DNA from: Mycobacterium sp. ACS1612
GTDB taxonomy: Bacteria; Actinomycetota; Actinomycetes; Mycobacteriales; Mycobacteriaceae
Reading direction: 5' to 3'
NCBI RefSeq assembly: GCF_001667505.1
Contig: NZ_LZHZ01000063.1
Coordinates: 186,001 to 250,000 of the forward strand
Length of the DNA stretch: 64,000 nt
Shown here: positions 1-7,941 of the stretch, piece by piece
Layout of the letters: the number at the start of each line of letters is the position of its first letter
How positions within the stretch are numbered: position 1 is the stretch's first letter
Made by a program: the position numbers and the translations under genes
The notes under the pieces: generated by a model
Database searches by the model: none
What the model was told of the DNA's origin: nothing
What the model saw: only the letters and a program-made list of their open reading frames with translations

Positions 1-1247
1 TGTTCATGCCCGAATCGGTCTACCACTTCTCCGCCGGCGACAAGTTCCTGCTGGGCGCCACCGCGACACTGGTCGGCGCATGCCTTCGCATTCCGTACAC
101 ACTGGCCACCGCGACGTTCGGCGGGCGCAACTGGACGGTGTTCTCCGCGTTCGTCCTACTGATCCCCACCGTCGGCACCATGTGGCTGCTGGCCCACCCC
201 GGTCTGCCGCTGTGGCCGTACCTGGTGTGCGCGGCGCTGACCGGCCTCGGCGGCGGCAACTTCGCGTCCTCGATGACCAACATCAACGCGTTCTATCCGC
301 AACGGCTCAAGGGCTGGGCGCTGGGCATCAACGCCGGCGGCGGAAACATCGGCGTGCCGATGGTTCAGATCGTCGGCCTGCTCGTCATCGCCACTCTCGG
401 AAACCGCCAGCCGTACTGGGTGTGTGCGGTGTACCTGGTGGCGCTGGCCGTCGCCGGGATCGGTGCGGCGCTGTACATGGACAATCTCGAACAGCACAAG
501 ATCGATCTGGCGGCCATGGGCGCGATTCTCAAAGAGCGTGACACATGGGTGATTTCGCTGCTCTACATCGGCACCTTCGGCTCATTCATCGGTTTCGCGT
601 TCGCCTTCGCCCAGGTGCTGCAGATCAACTTCGCGGCCGGGGGCCAGAGCGCGGCCCAGGCCTCGCTGCACGCCGCGCAGATCGCGTTCGTTGGACCGCT
701 GCTCGGGTCGCTGTCACGGGTGTACGGCGGCAAACTGGCCGACCGTGTCGGCGGCGGCCGGGTCACCCTTGCGATGTTCGCGGGCATGATCTTCGGCGCC
801 GGGATCCTGGTCGCCGTCAGCACCTTGGACGATCACACCAAGGGCGCCGCGACCGGCGCCATGATGACCGGTTACGTCGTCGGCTTCATCGTGCTGTTCC
901 TGTTGTCTGGCATCGGCAACGGGTCGGTCTACAAGATGATTCCGTCCATCTTCGAGGCGCGCAGTCGCTCCCTGACGGTCGCCGAGGCCGACCGGGTGGC
1001 CTGGTCGCGCGCGATGTCGGGGGCGCTGATCGGCTTCGCTGGCGCGATCGGCGCACTCGGCGGCGTCGGCATCAACATGGCGCTGCGGCAGTCGTATCTG
1101 AGCAGTCACTCCGCAACCGCGGCGTTCTGGATCTTCCTGGCGTTCTACGTGGTCGCCTGCGCGGTGACCTGGGTGATGTACGTGCGCAGGCCGGTCTCGG
1201 CGCCGGTCGGCAGTGCAGAGCCTGCCACCGGTCTCGCCAGGGCGTGA
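1..1247 (+). CDS. narK: NarK-type nitrate/nitrite transporter, 5'-truncated
   Basis: Major-facilitator protein that moves nitrate or nitrite across the inner membrane. The reading frame is open to the left edge of the window. The first in-window Met (position 6) is not the true start, because the protein there is already in the first conserved loop (sequence around GATATLVGACLRIPYT) and lacks the expected first helices. Visible NarK signatures are the glycine-rich GLGGGNFASSM stretch and the GWALGINAGGGNIGVP stretch, which form the two nitrate-signature regions, followed by repeated hydrophobic helices to the C-terminus. About 413 residues are present. The gene is followed at 57 bp by the siroheme-type genes and, on the other strand, by nirDB, which supports a role in assimilatory nitrate/nitrite uptake (Rv0261c/NarK3-like). 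Direction of transport cannot be told from sequence. Confidence 0.93.
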   Translation, partial: FMPESVYHFSAGDKFLLGATATLVGACLRIPYTLATATFGGRNWTVFSAFVLLIPTVGTMWLLAHPGLPLWPYLVCAALTGLGGGNFASSMTNINAFYPQRLKGWALGINAGGGNIGVPMVQIVGLLVIATLGNRQPYWVCAVYLVALAVAGIGAALYMDNLEQHKIDLAAMGAILKERDTWVISLLYIGTFGSFIGFAFAFAQVLQINFAAGGQSAAQASLHAAQIAFVGPLLGSLSRVYGGKLADRVGGGRVTLAMFAGMIFGAGILVAVSTLDDHTKGAATGAMMTGYVVGFIVLFLLSGIGNGSVYKMIPSIFEARSRSLTVAEADRVAWSRAMSGALIGFAGAIGALGGVGINMALRQSYLSSHSATAAFWIFLAFYVVACAVTWVMYVRRPVSAPVGSAEPATGLARA

Positions 1248-1303
1248 CCGCTCGGCAATGGCTGGGTAACGGGGCGGAAACATGATCTACGTAGACATGG
1301 CGC

Positions 1304-2452
1304 ATGAGTGAGCCCGAATGGGCACCGCTCACCGGTTTTCGGGTGGCGGTGACCTCCGCCCGCCGCGCCGACGAACTGGCCGCCCTGCTGGAGCGCCGCG
1401 GGGCCACCGTGACGTGCGCGGCCGCGATCGCGATGGTGCCACTGCCCGATGACGAGCAGTTGCGGGCGAACACCGAATCGTTGATCGCCGAACCGCCCGA
1501 CATCGTGGTGGCCACCACGGGGATCGGGTTCCGCGGCTGGTTCGCCGCCGCCGACGGTTGGGGGCTTGCGGACGATCTGCTCCGCGCACTTGGCAACGCA
1601 CGCATCGTGTCGCGAGGCCCCAAAGCGACCGGGGCACTGCGGGCCGTGGGATTGCCGGAGGAGTGGTCGCCGGAGTCCGAGTCGTCGCGGGAAGTGCTGC
1701 ACTATCTGGTCGAGGGCGGTATCGCGGGCAAACGCATCGCGGTGCAGTTGCACGGCGCCACCGACGAATGGGACCCGTTCCCTGAGTTCCTCGACGAATT
1801 GCGCTCGGCCGGTGCGGAAGTCGTGCCGATCAGGGTGTACCGCTGGCATCCCGCCCCCCGCAACGGTGACTTCGACCAACTGGTCGCAGGTATCGCGGAG
1901 GGCAAGTTCGACGCCGTCAGCTTCACCTCGGCACCTGCCGTCGCCTCGGTGCTGATGCGTGCGGTGGAACTCGGCATCGAGGACAAGGTGTTGTCGTCGT
2001 TGCGAACTGACGTGCACGCGATGTGCGTCGGCCCAGTGACCGCGCGGCCGCTGGTACGCCTTGGTGTCCCGACGTCGGCACCGGAGCGGATGCGGTTGGG
2101 CGCGTTGGCGCGCCACATCACCGACGAATTACCGCTGCTGCAGTCACGCACGTTGCGGGTCGCCGGCCACATCCTCGAGATCCGGGGCACCTGCGTGATG
2201 GTCGACGGTGTGGTGAAGGCGGTTTCGCCTGCCGGGATGGCGACCATCCGCGCGCTGGCCCATCATCCCGGCGCTGTGGTGTCACGGTTCGATCTGCTCG
2301 GGGCGCTGCCGGGCACCGGCACTGACACGCACGCCGTCGAAACCGCGGTGCTGCGGCTGCGAACTGCGTTGGGCGACAAGAACATCGTGTCGACGGTGGT
2401 CAAGCGCGGGTACCGACTGGCTGTCGACGACGATTTGGCGCAGGCGCAATGA
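1304..2452 (+). CDS. hemD: Uroporphyrinogen-III synthase fused to a winged-helix DNA-binding domain
   Basis: 382-residue protein. The N-terminal ~260 residues look like a HemD uroporphyrinogen-III synthase (opening with PLTGFRVAVTSARRADELAALLERRGA, shown here in part). The C-terminal ~100 residues (from about residue 275) form an OmpR/PhoB-type winged helix, with a typical wing near the end (VSTVVKRGYRLAVDDD). HemD cyclises hydroxymethylbilane to uroporphyrinogen III, the branch point to siroheme. The fusion is the Rv0260c architecture. The stop overlaps the start of the next gene (ATGA), so the two are translationally coupled. Siroheme is the cofactor of the nearby NirB. I infer that the DNA-binding part could tie nitrite-reductase expression to tetrapyrrole supply. 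Whether the HemD part is still catalytic is not shown, and a housekeeping hemD probably exists elsewhere. Confidence 0.9.
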   Translation: MSEPEWAPLTGFRVAVTSARRADELAALLERRGATVTCAAAIAMVPLPDDEQLRANTESLIAEPPDIVVATTGIGFRGWFAAADGWGLADDLLRALGNARIVSRGPKATGALRAVGLPEEWSPESESSREVLHYLVEGGIAGKRIAVQLHGATDEWDPFPEFLDELRSAGAEVVPIRVYRWHPAPRNGDFDQLVAGIAEGKFDAVSFTSAPAVASVLMRAVELGIEDKVLSSLRTDVHAMCVGPVTARPLVRLGVPTSAPERMRLGALARHITDELPLLQSRTLRVAGHILEIRGTCVMVDGVVKAVSPAGMATIRALAHHPGAVVSRFDLLGALPGTGTDTHAVETAVLRLRTALGDKNIVSTVVKRGYRLAVDDDLAQAQ

Positions 2453-3150
2453 GCTACCCAGTTCGCGCGGGGGCCCAGGTGTTGGTCGCGCACGGCACCC
2501 GCAAGCGGCAAGGCGTCACGATGGTGGCTGAGCTTGCACGGCGGGTGTCACAGACGCTCGGGCAGCCAGTGCACGTGTCGTTCGTCGACGTGCTCGGCCC
2601 GACGCCGTCCGACGTGTTGGCGTCGATGACCGGATCGGCAATCGTGGTGCCCGCGTTCCTCTCCCGCGGATATCACGTCACCAGCGACATCCCCGCGCAC
2701 GTCGACGCGAGCAGACATCTCGACGTCACGGTGACGCAGGCGCTGGGGCCCAGCCCGCAACTGGTGCGGGTGCTCGCCGACCGGCTGATCGAATCCGGTT
2801 GGCGGCCAGATGATTCGGTGATCCTGGCGGCGGCAGGTACCGCTGATCGTGGCGCGCAGCGTGACCTGCACATGATGGCGACCTGGCTGTCGGCGCTCAC
2901 CAGCTCTCGTGTGGAACTCGCGTTCGCGGCGACCGGCACACCACATGTCGGTGACGCGGTCGACTCGCTGCGGCGACGCGGCGCCAACAGGGTGGTCGTC
3001 GCGTCGTACCTGTTGTCCGAGGGCCTGTTTCAGGACCGTCTGCGCGACAGTGGCGCCGACGTGGTGACGGAGCCGCTGGGCACCCACCCCGGCCTGGTCC
3101 GGTTGATCGCGAACCGGTTCAGCCGCGCCCGGTGTGCGGCCGCCGCCTGA
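2449..3150 (+). CDS. Sirohydrochlorin chelatase-like protein (CbiX/SirB family)
   Basis: 233 residues forming two tandem CbiX-type halves. Chelatases of this family insert Fe2+ (siroheme) or Co2+ (cobalamin) into sirohydrochlorin. The first half starts with the hallmark VLVAHGTRKRQG, where family members usually have AHGSR with a metal-binding His. It continues to PAFLSRGYHVTSDIP, which carries the second family His. The second half repeats the fold (ILAAAGTADRGAQ ... VVVASYLLSEGLF) but has lost the first His. The start ATG overlaps the stop of the HemD-fusion gene by four bases. With NirB close by, ferrochelation for siroheme is the most likely job. A cobaltochelatase role cannot be excluded from sequence. 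It corresponds to Rv0259c. Confidence 0.88.
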   Translation: MSYPVRAGAQVLVAHGTRKRQGVTMVAELARRVSQTLGQPVHVSFVDVLGPTPSDVLASMTGSAIVVPAFLSRGYHVTSDIPAHVDASRHLDVTVTQALGPSPQLVRVLADRLIESGWRPDDSVILAAAGTADRGAQRDLHMMATWLSALTSSRVELAFAATGTPHVGDAVDSLRRRGANRVVVASYLLSEGLFQDRLRDSGADVVTEPLGTHPGLVRLIANRFSRARCAAAA

Positions 3151-3207
3151 CCTTTCGTTGGCAAAACTGGCCGTTTGCCGGGGCCCTCGACAGGGTAAGC
3201 CGCGTCC

Positions 3208-3939
3208 ATGTTCAAGCTCGTCGCGGCGGTTGCCGTGCTCGCCGCCGTCGCGAGCGGTTGCGCGAATCAGTCGAACGACAATCCGGCTACCGGGACCACG
3301 ACCCCGTCGGGACCCACTGCTCAGTCGCTGACCACCCAGCTCAATACCGCCGACGGTAAGCACGTCGCGAACGCGACGGTCGACTTCACAAGCGGGTACG
3401 CGACCGTGACCGTCGAGACGGTCGCAACCGGCGCCATGTCGCCCGGTTTTCATGGCGTGCACATTCACGCGGTCGGAAAGTGCGAGGGCGACTTCACCTC
3501 CGCAGGCGAGCACTTTCAGGCGCCAGGACACACCGGTCAGCCAGCCAGCGGTGACCTGCCCCCGCTGCTCATCCGCTCAGACGGCGCAGGCAAACTCGTC
3601 GCGACCAGCGACGCCTTCACCGCCGACCAGCTGAAGGGGCCAGAGGGATCGGCGATCGTGCTGCACCAAGGCGCTGACATAAGCGGCACCGCGTCCGATC
3701 AACGCATCGCCTGCGGCGTGCTCAGCCCGGCCACCACCGCCGGCACATCGGTCTCCACATCGATCTCGACGTCGACCGTCACCACCAGTGTCGTCGCGCC
3801 TGTGCCGCCCGCAACGGTCACGGAGACCACCTCGCCGACACCGGCCACCACCACCGAGAGCCCCAGCCCGAGCACCAGCACCAGTACCGTCACCGTGACG
3901 CAGACGACGTCGACGACAACCGCGCCACCGGGCGGTTAG
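3208..3939 (+). CDS. SodC-like Cu/Zn superoxide dismutase lipoprotein with Ser/Thr-rich tail
   Basis: 243-residue exported protein. A signal peptide ends in a lipobox (AVASGC, Cys18), predicting a membrane-anchored lipoprotein outside the cell. The SOD core keeps copper-type His residues at H85 and H87 (GVHIH), H102 (EHFQ) and H153 (VLHQG), the disulfide pair C92/C169 and the active-site Arg (R166). Two things differ from M. tuberculosis SodC as I recall it: the loop between the last His and the Arg is much shorter, and residues ~175-243 form a Thr/Ser/Pro/Val tail of low complexity not found in ordinary SodC. It should dismute superoxide at the cell surface, but activity with the shortened loop is uncertain. 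A GGCAAA-N8-TTTGCC inverted repeat lies at 3160-3179 ahead of the gene. The 3' end overlaps the convergent ferredoxin gene by four bases. Confidence 0.82.
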   Translation: MFKLVAAVAVLAAVASGCANQSNDNPATGTTTPSGPTAQSLTTQLNTADGKHVANATVDFTSGYATVTVETVATGAMSPGFHGVHIHAVGKCEGDFTSAGEHFQAPGHTGQPASGDLPPLLIRSDGAGKLVATSDAFTADQLKGPEGSAIVLHQGADISGTASDQRIACGVLSPATTAGTSVSTSISTSTVTTSVVAPVPPATVTETTSPTPATTTESPSPSTSTSTVTVTQTTSTTTAPPGG

Positions 3940-4286
3940 CCGTGACCCGTGTTCGTCGGCAGCCCGGCGACGTAGGGCGTGTCCACACCGACCCGCCCCA
4001 GCTTCGCCGCGCCGCAGGGCGACCCCAAGGGGGCGTCGCGTCCCGGCAGCACGTCGCTGAAGAATGCGGCGCCCCCGGCGAGGAACTGCAGCTGATCCTC
4101 GGGAAGATCGGTCTCGTAGTAGATCGCGTCGACGCGACAGATGAAGGCGCACGCACCGCAGTCCACACATTCGTCGGGATTGATGTAGAGCATGCGGTCG
4201 CCCTCGTAGATGCAGTCGACCGGGCAGTCCTGAACGCAGGACTTGTCCATCACGTCGACGCATGCGCTACCGATCACATAGGTCAT
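3936..4286 (-). CDS. fdxA: 7Fe ferredoxin FdxA
   Basis: 116-residue [3Fe-4S][4Fe-4S] ferredoxin of the mycobacterial FdxA type, an electron carrier. Cluster ligands are visible as C9, C17, C21 (followed by Pro) and C25, then C40, C43, C46 and C50. The residue after C50 is Arg where most 7Fe ferredoxins have Pro. I start at MTYVIGS, which matches the family N-terminus. An upstream Met seven codons earlier is in frame but would add non-family sequence. The gene lies 75 bp downstream of nirD on the same strand and may give electrons to, or be co-expressed with, the nitrite-reductase genes. Its start codon directly abuts an imperfect palindrome (4287-4309), leaving no normal ribosome binding site, so it may be leaderless or operator-controlled. 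Confidence 0.92.
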   Translation of the reverse strand: MTYVIGSACVDVMDKSCVQDCPVDCIYEGDRMLYINPDECVDCGACAFICRVDAIYYETDLPEDQLQFLAGGAAFFSDVLPGRDAPLGSPCGAAKLGRVGVDTPYVAGLPTNTGHG

Positions 4287-4309
4287 AGGTGTAACTGTAA
4301 GTAACACCT
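4287..4309. promoter_or_regulatory. Imperfect palindrome abutting fdxA start
   Basis: A 23-bp element with outer arms AGGTGT and ACACCT. Nine of eleven base pairs are symmetric, and it contains two GTAAC direct repeats. It ends one base before the fdxA ATG. The position suggests an operator or a leaderless promoter element. No known regulator motif was recognised. Confidence 0.35.
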
Positions 4310-4361
4310 GCGCGCACGTCGTGGGCCAAAAGTCCCTAGTTCCTGTGGCGAGCAGACGCAG

Positions 4362-4706
4362 TCAGACGCCGACCTGCACGTCGCCGTCCACGATGCGGGT
4401 GGCATACACCGGCAACGCGACTTCGGGATCATCCAGACAGCTGCCATCGGCTAAGGCGAACGCCTGCTTCTTTATCGGCGTCTGCACCGTCGCGCGGCCA
4501 CCCCGGTCGCCGACGATGCCTCGTGACATCACCGCGGCACCGGAGAAGGGGTCGATGTTGCCGACCGCGTGCAGCGACCCGTCGTCGAGGCGGAACAACG
4601 CCGCCTGCGCACCGTTGGGCAGCAGCACCCCCACCCCGCGGTTCGGGATCAGGAAGTCATACGCACATGCGGTCGTCCAGACCTCGATGTCGTTGGCAAG
4701 AGTCAT
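4362..4706 (-). CDS. nirD: Nitrite reductase small subunit NirD
   Basis: 114-residue NirD. It partners NirB in the cytoplasmic NAD(P)H-dependent assimilatory nitrite reductase, which reduces nitrite to ammonium. The fold is Rieske-like, but the Cys/His cluster ligands are absent, as is usual for NirD. Recognisable stretches are the GVGVLLPNGAQAALFRL core, the GNIDPFSGA loop and the SRGIVGDRGG turn. The C-terminus (ALPVYATRIVDGDVQVGV) is typical. The start overlaps the nirB stop by four bases, indicating translational coupling in a nirB-nirD unit, and fdxA follows 75 bp downstream. Confidence 0.95.
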   Translation of the reverse strand: MTLANDIEVWTTACAYDFLIPNRGVGVLLPNGAQAALFRLDDGSLHAVGNIDPFSGAAVMSRGIVGDRGGRATVQTPIKKQAFALADGSCLDDPEVALPVYATRIVDGDVQVGV

Positions 4707-7270
4707 CTTTGAGGCACCTTAGGCATTCCGACGGGCACGATACGACCCGATTGGTGCGTGAACTCGACGGTGGGGTCCGCGACGTCGGGCGCGTTGACGA
4801 ACGACACGAATCGCGACAGCTTGTCCGGGTCTTCGAGGACACCCTTCCATTCGCACGCGTAGCCCTCCACGTGGCGAGCGATCGCCTCCTCGAATTCCGC
4901 TGCCAGGCCCAGTGAGTCGTTGCACACAACCTCACGCAGGTGATCCAGGCCCGACTTGTCGGGGAAATCCATCGCTTCCAGCCACGGCGCCGTCCGCTGT
5001 AGCCGGTCGGCGGTGCGGATGTAGAACATCAGGAACCGGTCGATGTAGCGGATCAGCGTTTCGTCGTCCAGGTCGCTGGCCAACAGTTGGGCCTGGCGCG
5101 GCGACATGCCGCCGTTGCCGCAGACGTAGAGATTCCAACCCTTTTCGGTCGCGATGACACCGACGTCTTTGCTCTGCGCTTCCGCGCATTCGCGCGCGCA
5201 CCCCGATACGGCCATCTTGATCTTGTGCGGTGCGCGCAGGCCGCGGTAGCGCTTCTCGATGTTGACCGCCATCTCGACCGAGTCCTGTTGGCCGTACCGG
5301 CACCAGGTGCTTCCCACGCAACTTTTCACCGTGCGCAGCGCCTTGCCGTAGGCATGCCCGGATTCCATGCCGCCGTCGACCAGTCTGCGCCAGATCTCCG
5401 GAAGCTGGTCGACCCGCGCGCCGAACATGTCGATGCGCTGGCCGCCGGTGATCTTGGTGTACAGGTTGAAATCCCGTGCGATCTCACCGATCAGGATCAA
5501 CTGCTCCGGCGTGATCTCGCCGCCGGGTGACCGCGGCACCACCGAGTAGCTGCCGTTCTTCTGAATGTTGGCGAGGAAGTGGTCGTTGGAATCCTGTAGC
5601 GACGCCTGCTCACCGTCGAGGATGTGATCCGAACTGGTCGACGCCAGAATTGAGGCAACCACCGGTTTGCAGATGTCGCAACCCTTTCCGGTGCCGAACC
5701 GTTCGATCAGCCCGGTGAACGTCCGGATGGACGTGGCGGAGATGATAGAGAACAGTTCGGCCCGCGACTGGCTGAAGTGCTCACACAGCGCCTTGGACTG
5801 CTCGACGCCCTCGGCCTCCAGCAGTTGCTTGAGCAGAGGGACGCAGGAACCGCAGGAGGTGCCGGCCTTGGTGCAGTCCTTGAGTGCGGGCACATCACTG
5901 CAACCGCCTGCGATCGCGTCACACAGGTCGCCCTTGGTCACGTTGTTGCACGAGCAGATCTGCGCGGCGGCAGGGAGTGCCCCGACACCGAGCCCCGTTG
6001 CGCCCCCGTCGGATCCGGCCGGTGCGATTAGCGTCATCGGATCACCGGGCAACGGTTCACCGACCATGGGCCGCAGCACGCCGTAGGAGGAGGCGTCGCC
6101 CACCAGGATGCCGCCGAGCAGCGTTTTGGCGTCGTCGGACAGCACCAGCTTCGCATAGGTCTGGTTGACGGCGTCGTTGACGACCACCTCGAGACAGTTC
6201 GGTGTGCTGCCCATCGCGTCACCGAAGCTGGCGACGTCGACGCCGAGCAGCTTGAGTTTGGTCGACATGTCGGCCTCGGGGAATTCCGCGGTACCGCCGA
6301 GCAGGCGGTCGGCGACCACCTCCGCGCTGGTGTAGCCGGGCCCGACAAGGCCGTAGCAGCGGCCCTCGATCGCGGCCACCTCGCCGATCGCGTAGACGTT
6401 GGGATCCTCTGTGCCGCATGACAGATCGGTGAGCACGCCGCCCCGGTCGGCGATCGGCAGCTCCGCGGCGCGGGCGAGTTCGTCGCGCGGACGGACCCCG
6501 GCCGCGAAGACGACGACCCCCGCGTGGATGATCGTGCCGTCGCTCAGCGTCACCCGCACCGAGTCGGTCTCGGCGGAGCGCCGCACCGGCCGGTTGCGTT
6601 GCGAAGGCGCGATGTTGTCGGTGCCGACGCCGGTGTGCACGGTGATGCCGAGTTCACCGATCATCCGACCGAGCAACGCGCCGCCCGCTTCGTCGAGTTG
6701 CTGGGCCATCAGCCGCGGTGCCATCTCGACGACGTGGGTGGTAAGGCCGAACTGCCGCAACGCGTTTGCCGCCTCGAGCCCGAGCAGACCGCCGCCGATC
6801 ACGACGCCCGTCGTGGTGCCGCCTGCCTGCATGGCACGCATCGCGTCGGCGCGGATCGCGTCGAGATCGTCCAGGGTGCGGTACACGTGACAGGACGGCA
6901 GATCGTGGCCTGGCACCGGCGGGACGAATGCGTACGAACCGGTGGCGAGCACCAGCGCGTCGTATCCGATTTCGTCGCCGGCCTCTGTCAGCACCGTCTT
7001 GGCGGCCCGGTCGATGTCGGTGACCCGACTGCCCAGCCGTAACTCGACGTGGTCGTCGCCGGCGTAGTCGTTACCGGGGAGTGCGAGTTGTGCGCGGTCC
7101 CAGTGCTCGGTGTAGCCGGTCAGGCCGACCCGGTCGTAGGCGGCGTCCGCTTCCTCGGCCAGTACCGTCACCCGCCACTCGCCCTCGGCGTCGCGTGACC
7201 GCAACGCCTCGACGAACCGGTGACCGACCATGCCGTGGCCGACCACCACGACCCGAGATGAAGAACGCAT
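4703..7270 (-). CDS. nirB: Nitrite reductase large subunit NirB
   Basis: About 855 residues from the chosen start MRSSSRVVVVGHGMVG. An in-frame GTG 20 codons upstream exists, but the FAD-binding motif begins right after the chosen Met. Domain order: N-terminal FAD/NAD(P)-binding pyridine nucleotide-disulfide oxidoreductase region (VVVVGHGMVG; GVVIGGGLLGLEAAN), then a BFD-like [2Fe-2S] domain (CSCNNVTKGDLC with CGSC), then the ferredoxin-like and siroheme/[4Fe-4S] sulfite/nitrite reductase core. The siroheme-cluster cysteines are visible in SCVGSTWCRYG and SGCARECAEA. It reduces nitrite to ammonium with NAD(P)H. The siroheme precursor enzymes are encoded just to the left. It is divergent from the Hsp20 gene, with 205 bp between the start codons. 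Confidence 0.97.
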   Translation of the reverse strand: MRSSSRVVVVGHGMVGHRFVEALRSRDAEGEWRVTVLAEEADAAYDRVGLTGYTEHWDRAQLALPGNDYAGDDHVELRLGSRVTDIDRAAKTVLTEAGDEIGYDALVLATGSYAFVPPVPGHDLPSCHVYRTLDDLDAIRADAMRAMQAGGTTTGVVIGGGLLGLEAANALRQFGLTTHVVEMAPRLMAQQLDEAGGALLGRMIGELGITVHTGVGTDNIAPSQRNRPVRRSAETDSVRVTLSDGTIIHAGVVVFAAGVRPRDELARAAELPIADRGGVLTDLSCGTEDPNVYAIGEVAAIEGRCYGLVGPGYTSAEVVADRLLGGTAEFPEADMSTKLKLLGVDVASFGDAMGSTPNCLEVVVNDAVNQTYAKLVLSDDAKTLLGGILVGDASSYGVLRPMVGEPLPGDPMTLIAPAGSDGGATGLGVGALPAAAQICSCNNVTKGDLCDAIAGGCSDVPALKDCTKAGTSCGSCVPLLKQLLEAEGVEQSKALCEHFSQSRAELFSIISATSIRTFTGLIERFGTGKGCDICKPVVASILASTSSDHILDGEQASLQDSNDHFLANIQKNGSYSVVPRSPGGEITPEQLILIGEIARDFNLYTKITGGQRIDMFGARVDQLPEIWRRLVDGGMESGHAYGKALRTVKSCVGSTWCRYGQQDSVEMAVNIEKRYRGLRAPHKIKMAVSGCARECAEAQSKDVGVIATEKGWNLYVCGNGGMSPRQAQLLASDLDDETLIRYIDRFLMFYIRTADRLQRTAPWLEAMDFPDKSGLDHLREVVCNDSLGLAAEFEEAIARHVEGYACEWKGVLEDPDKLSRFVSFVNAPDVADPTVEFTHQSGRIVPVGMPKVPQR

Positions 7271-7395
7271 GACGCCGAGGTTATGCAGCGGATATTGCCG
7301 CAATGTCGCCTCGTGTGAAGCGCCCATCACGGACTTCTCACCGGTGTTTGCGCCGCTCTGTGAGCCGTTCGCCGACGGCGAAAGCGCAGCTGGAA

Positions 7396-7416
7396 CATGA
7401 GCGGACCTGACTCAAG
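7396..7416 (+). promoter_or_regulatory. HspR HAIR-like inverted repeat upstream of hsp20
   Basis: CATGAGC-N7-ACTCAAG, 60 bp upstream of the Hsp20 start codon. The consensus HspR element is CTTGAGT-N7-ACTCAAG. The right arm is perfect and the left arm matches 5 of 7, with the correct spacing. M. tuberculosis acr2 (Rv0251c) is a known HspR target, so heat-shock derepression is the expected control. Confidence 0.6.
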
Positions 7417-7475
7417 TTCTAACTGGTAGTCGACCGGCGTGGTGCCGGTCACGGCGTGACGAAGGAGAGTCAACG

Positions 7476-7883
7476 ATGAGCCAAGTGACGTTGTGGGCCA
7501 GGCCTGCCTGGGAGATCGACCGTTGGATGAAGCCGGGTGTGTTCACCGGTTTCAGCCCGGCCGCCGAAGTCGTCAAGGACGGGGACGACGCCGTCGTACG
7601 CCTCGAACTGCCAGGTGTGGACGTGGCGAAGGACGTCACCGTCGAGGTCGAGAGGGGTCAGTTGGTGATCCGCGGCGAGCGCCGCGACGAGTACTCGGAA
7701 GAGAAGGACGGGCGCACGCTCAGCGAGGTCCGGTACGGATCGTTCCGGCGGTCGTTCAAGCTGCCCGCCCACGTGACCGGCGACGCGATCTCGGCGTCCT
7801 ATGACGCCGGCGTGCTGACCGTACGCATCACCGGTGCGCACAAGAATGCCGAGGCACAGCGCATCGCGATCGAGAGCAAGTAA
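7476..7883 (+). CDS. hsp20: Hsp20/alpha-crystallin family small heat-shock protein (Acr2-like)
   Basis: 135-residue small heat-shock protein, an ATP-independent cytoplasmic holdase. The alpha-crystallin domain spans about residues 28-125. It includes RLELPGVDVAKDVTVEVERG, the strand LVIRGERR, the SFRRSFKLP motif and the closing ASYDAGVLTVRI, which carries the conserved A-x-x-x-G-V-L signature. The family's C-terminal I-x-I anchor is seen only weakly as IAIES. The N-terminal arm is short (WARPAWEIDRWMKPG), so the protein is smaller than the 159-residue M. tuberculosis Acr2. A strong ribosome binding site (GAAGGAGAG) lies 6-7 bases before the ATG. It stands alone between a HAIR element upstream and a strong hairpin terminator downstream. 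Confidence 0.95.
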   Translation: MSQVTLWARPAWEIDRWMKPGVFTGFSPAAEVVKDGDDAVVRLELPGVDVAKDVTVEVERGQLVIRGERRDEYSEEKDGRTLSEVRYGSFRRSFKLPAHVTGDAISASYDAGVLTVRITGAHKNAEAQRIAIESK

Positions 7884-7900
7884 CTAACACTGCCCTGACC

Positions 7901-7935
7901 AAATCCGGTGGGACCATTGCGGTTCCACCGGATTT
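7901..7935. terminator. Hairpin terminator between convergent genes
   Basis: Arms AAATCCGGTGGGACC and GGTTCCACCGGATTT form a 15-bp stem with one G-T wobble around a 5-base loop (ATTGC). It sits 17 bp after the Hsp20 stop and 6 bp from the stop of the convergent secreted-protein gene. There is no long T tract, which is common in high-GC Actinobacteria. It could serve both strands. Confidence 0.75.
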
Positions 7936-7941
7936 GTTCGT

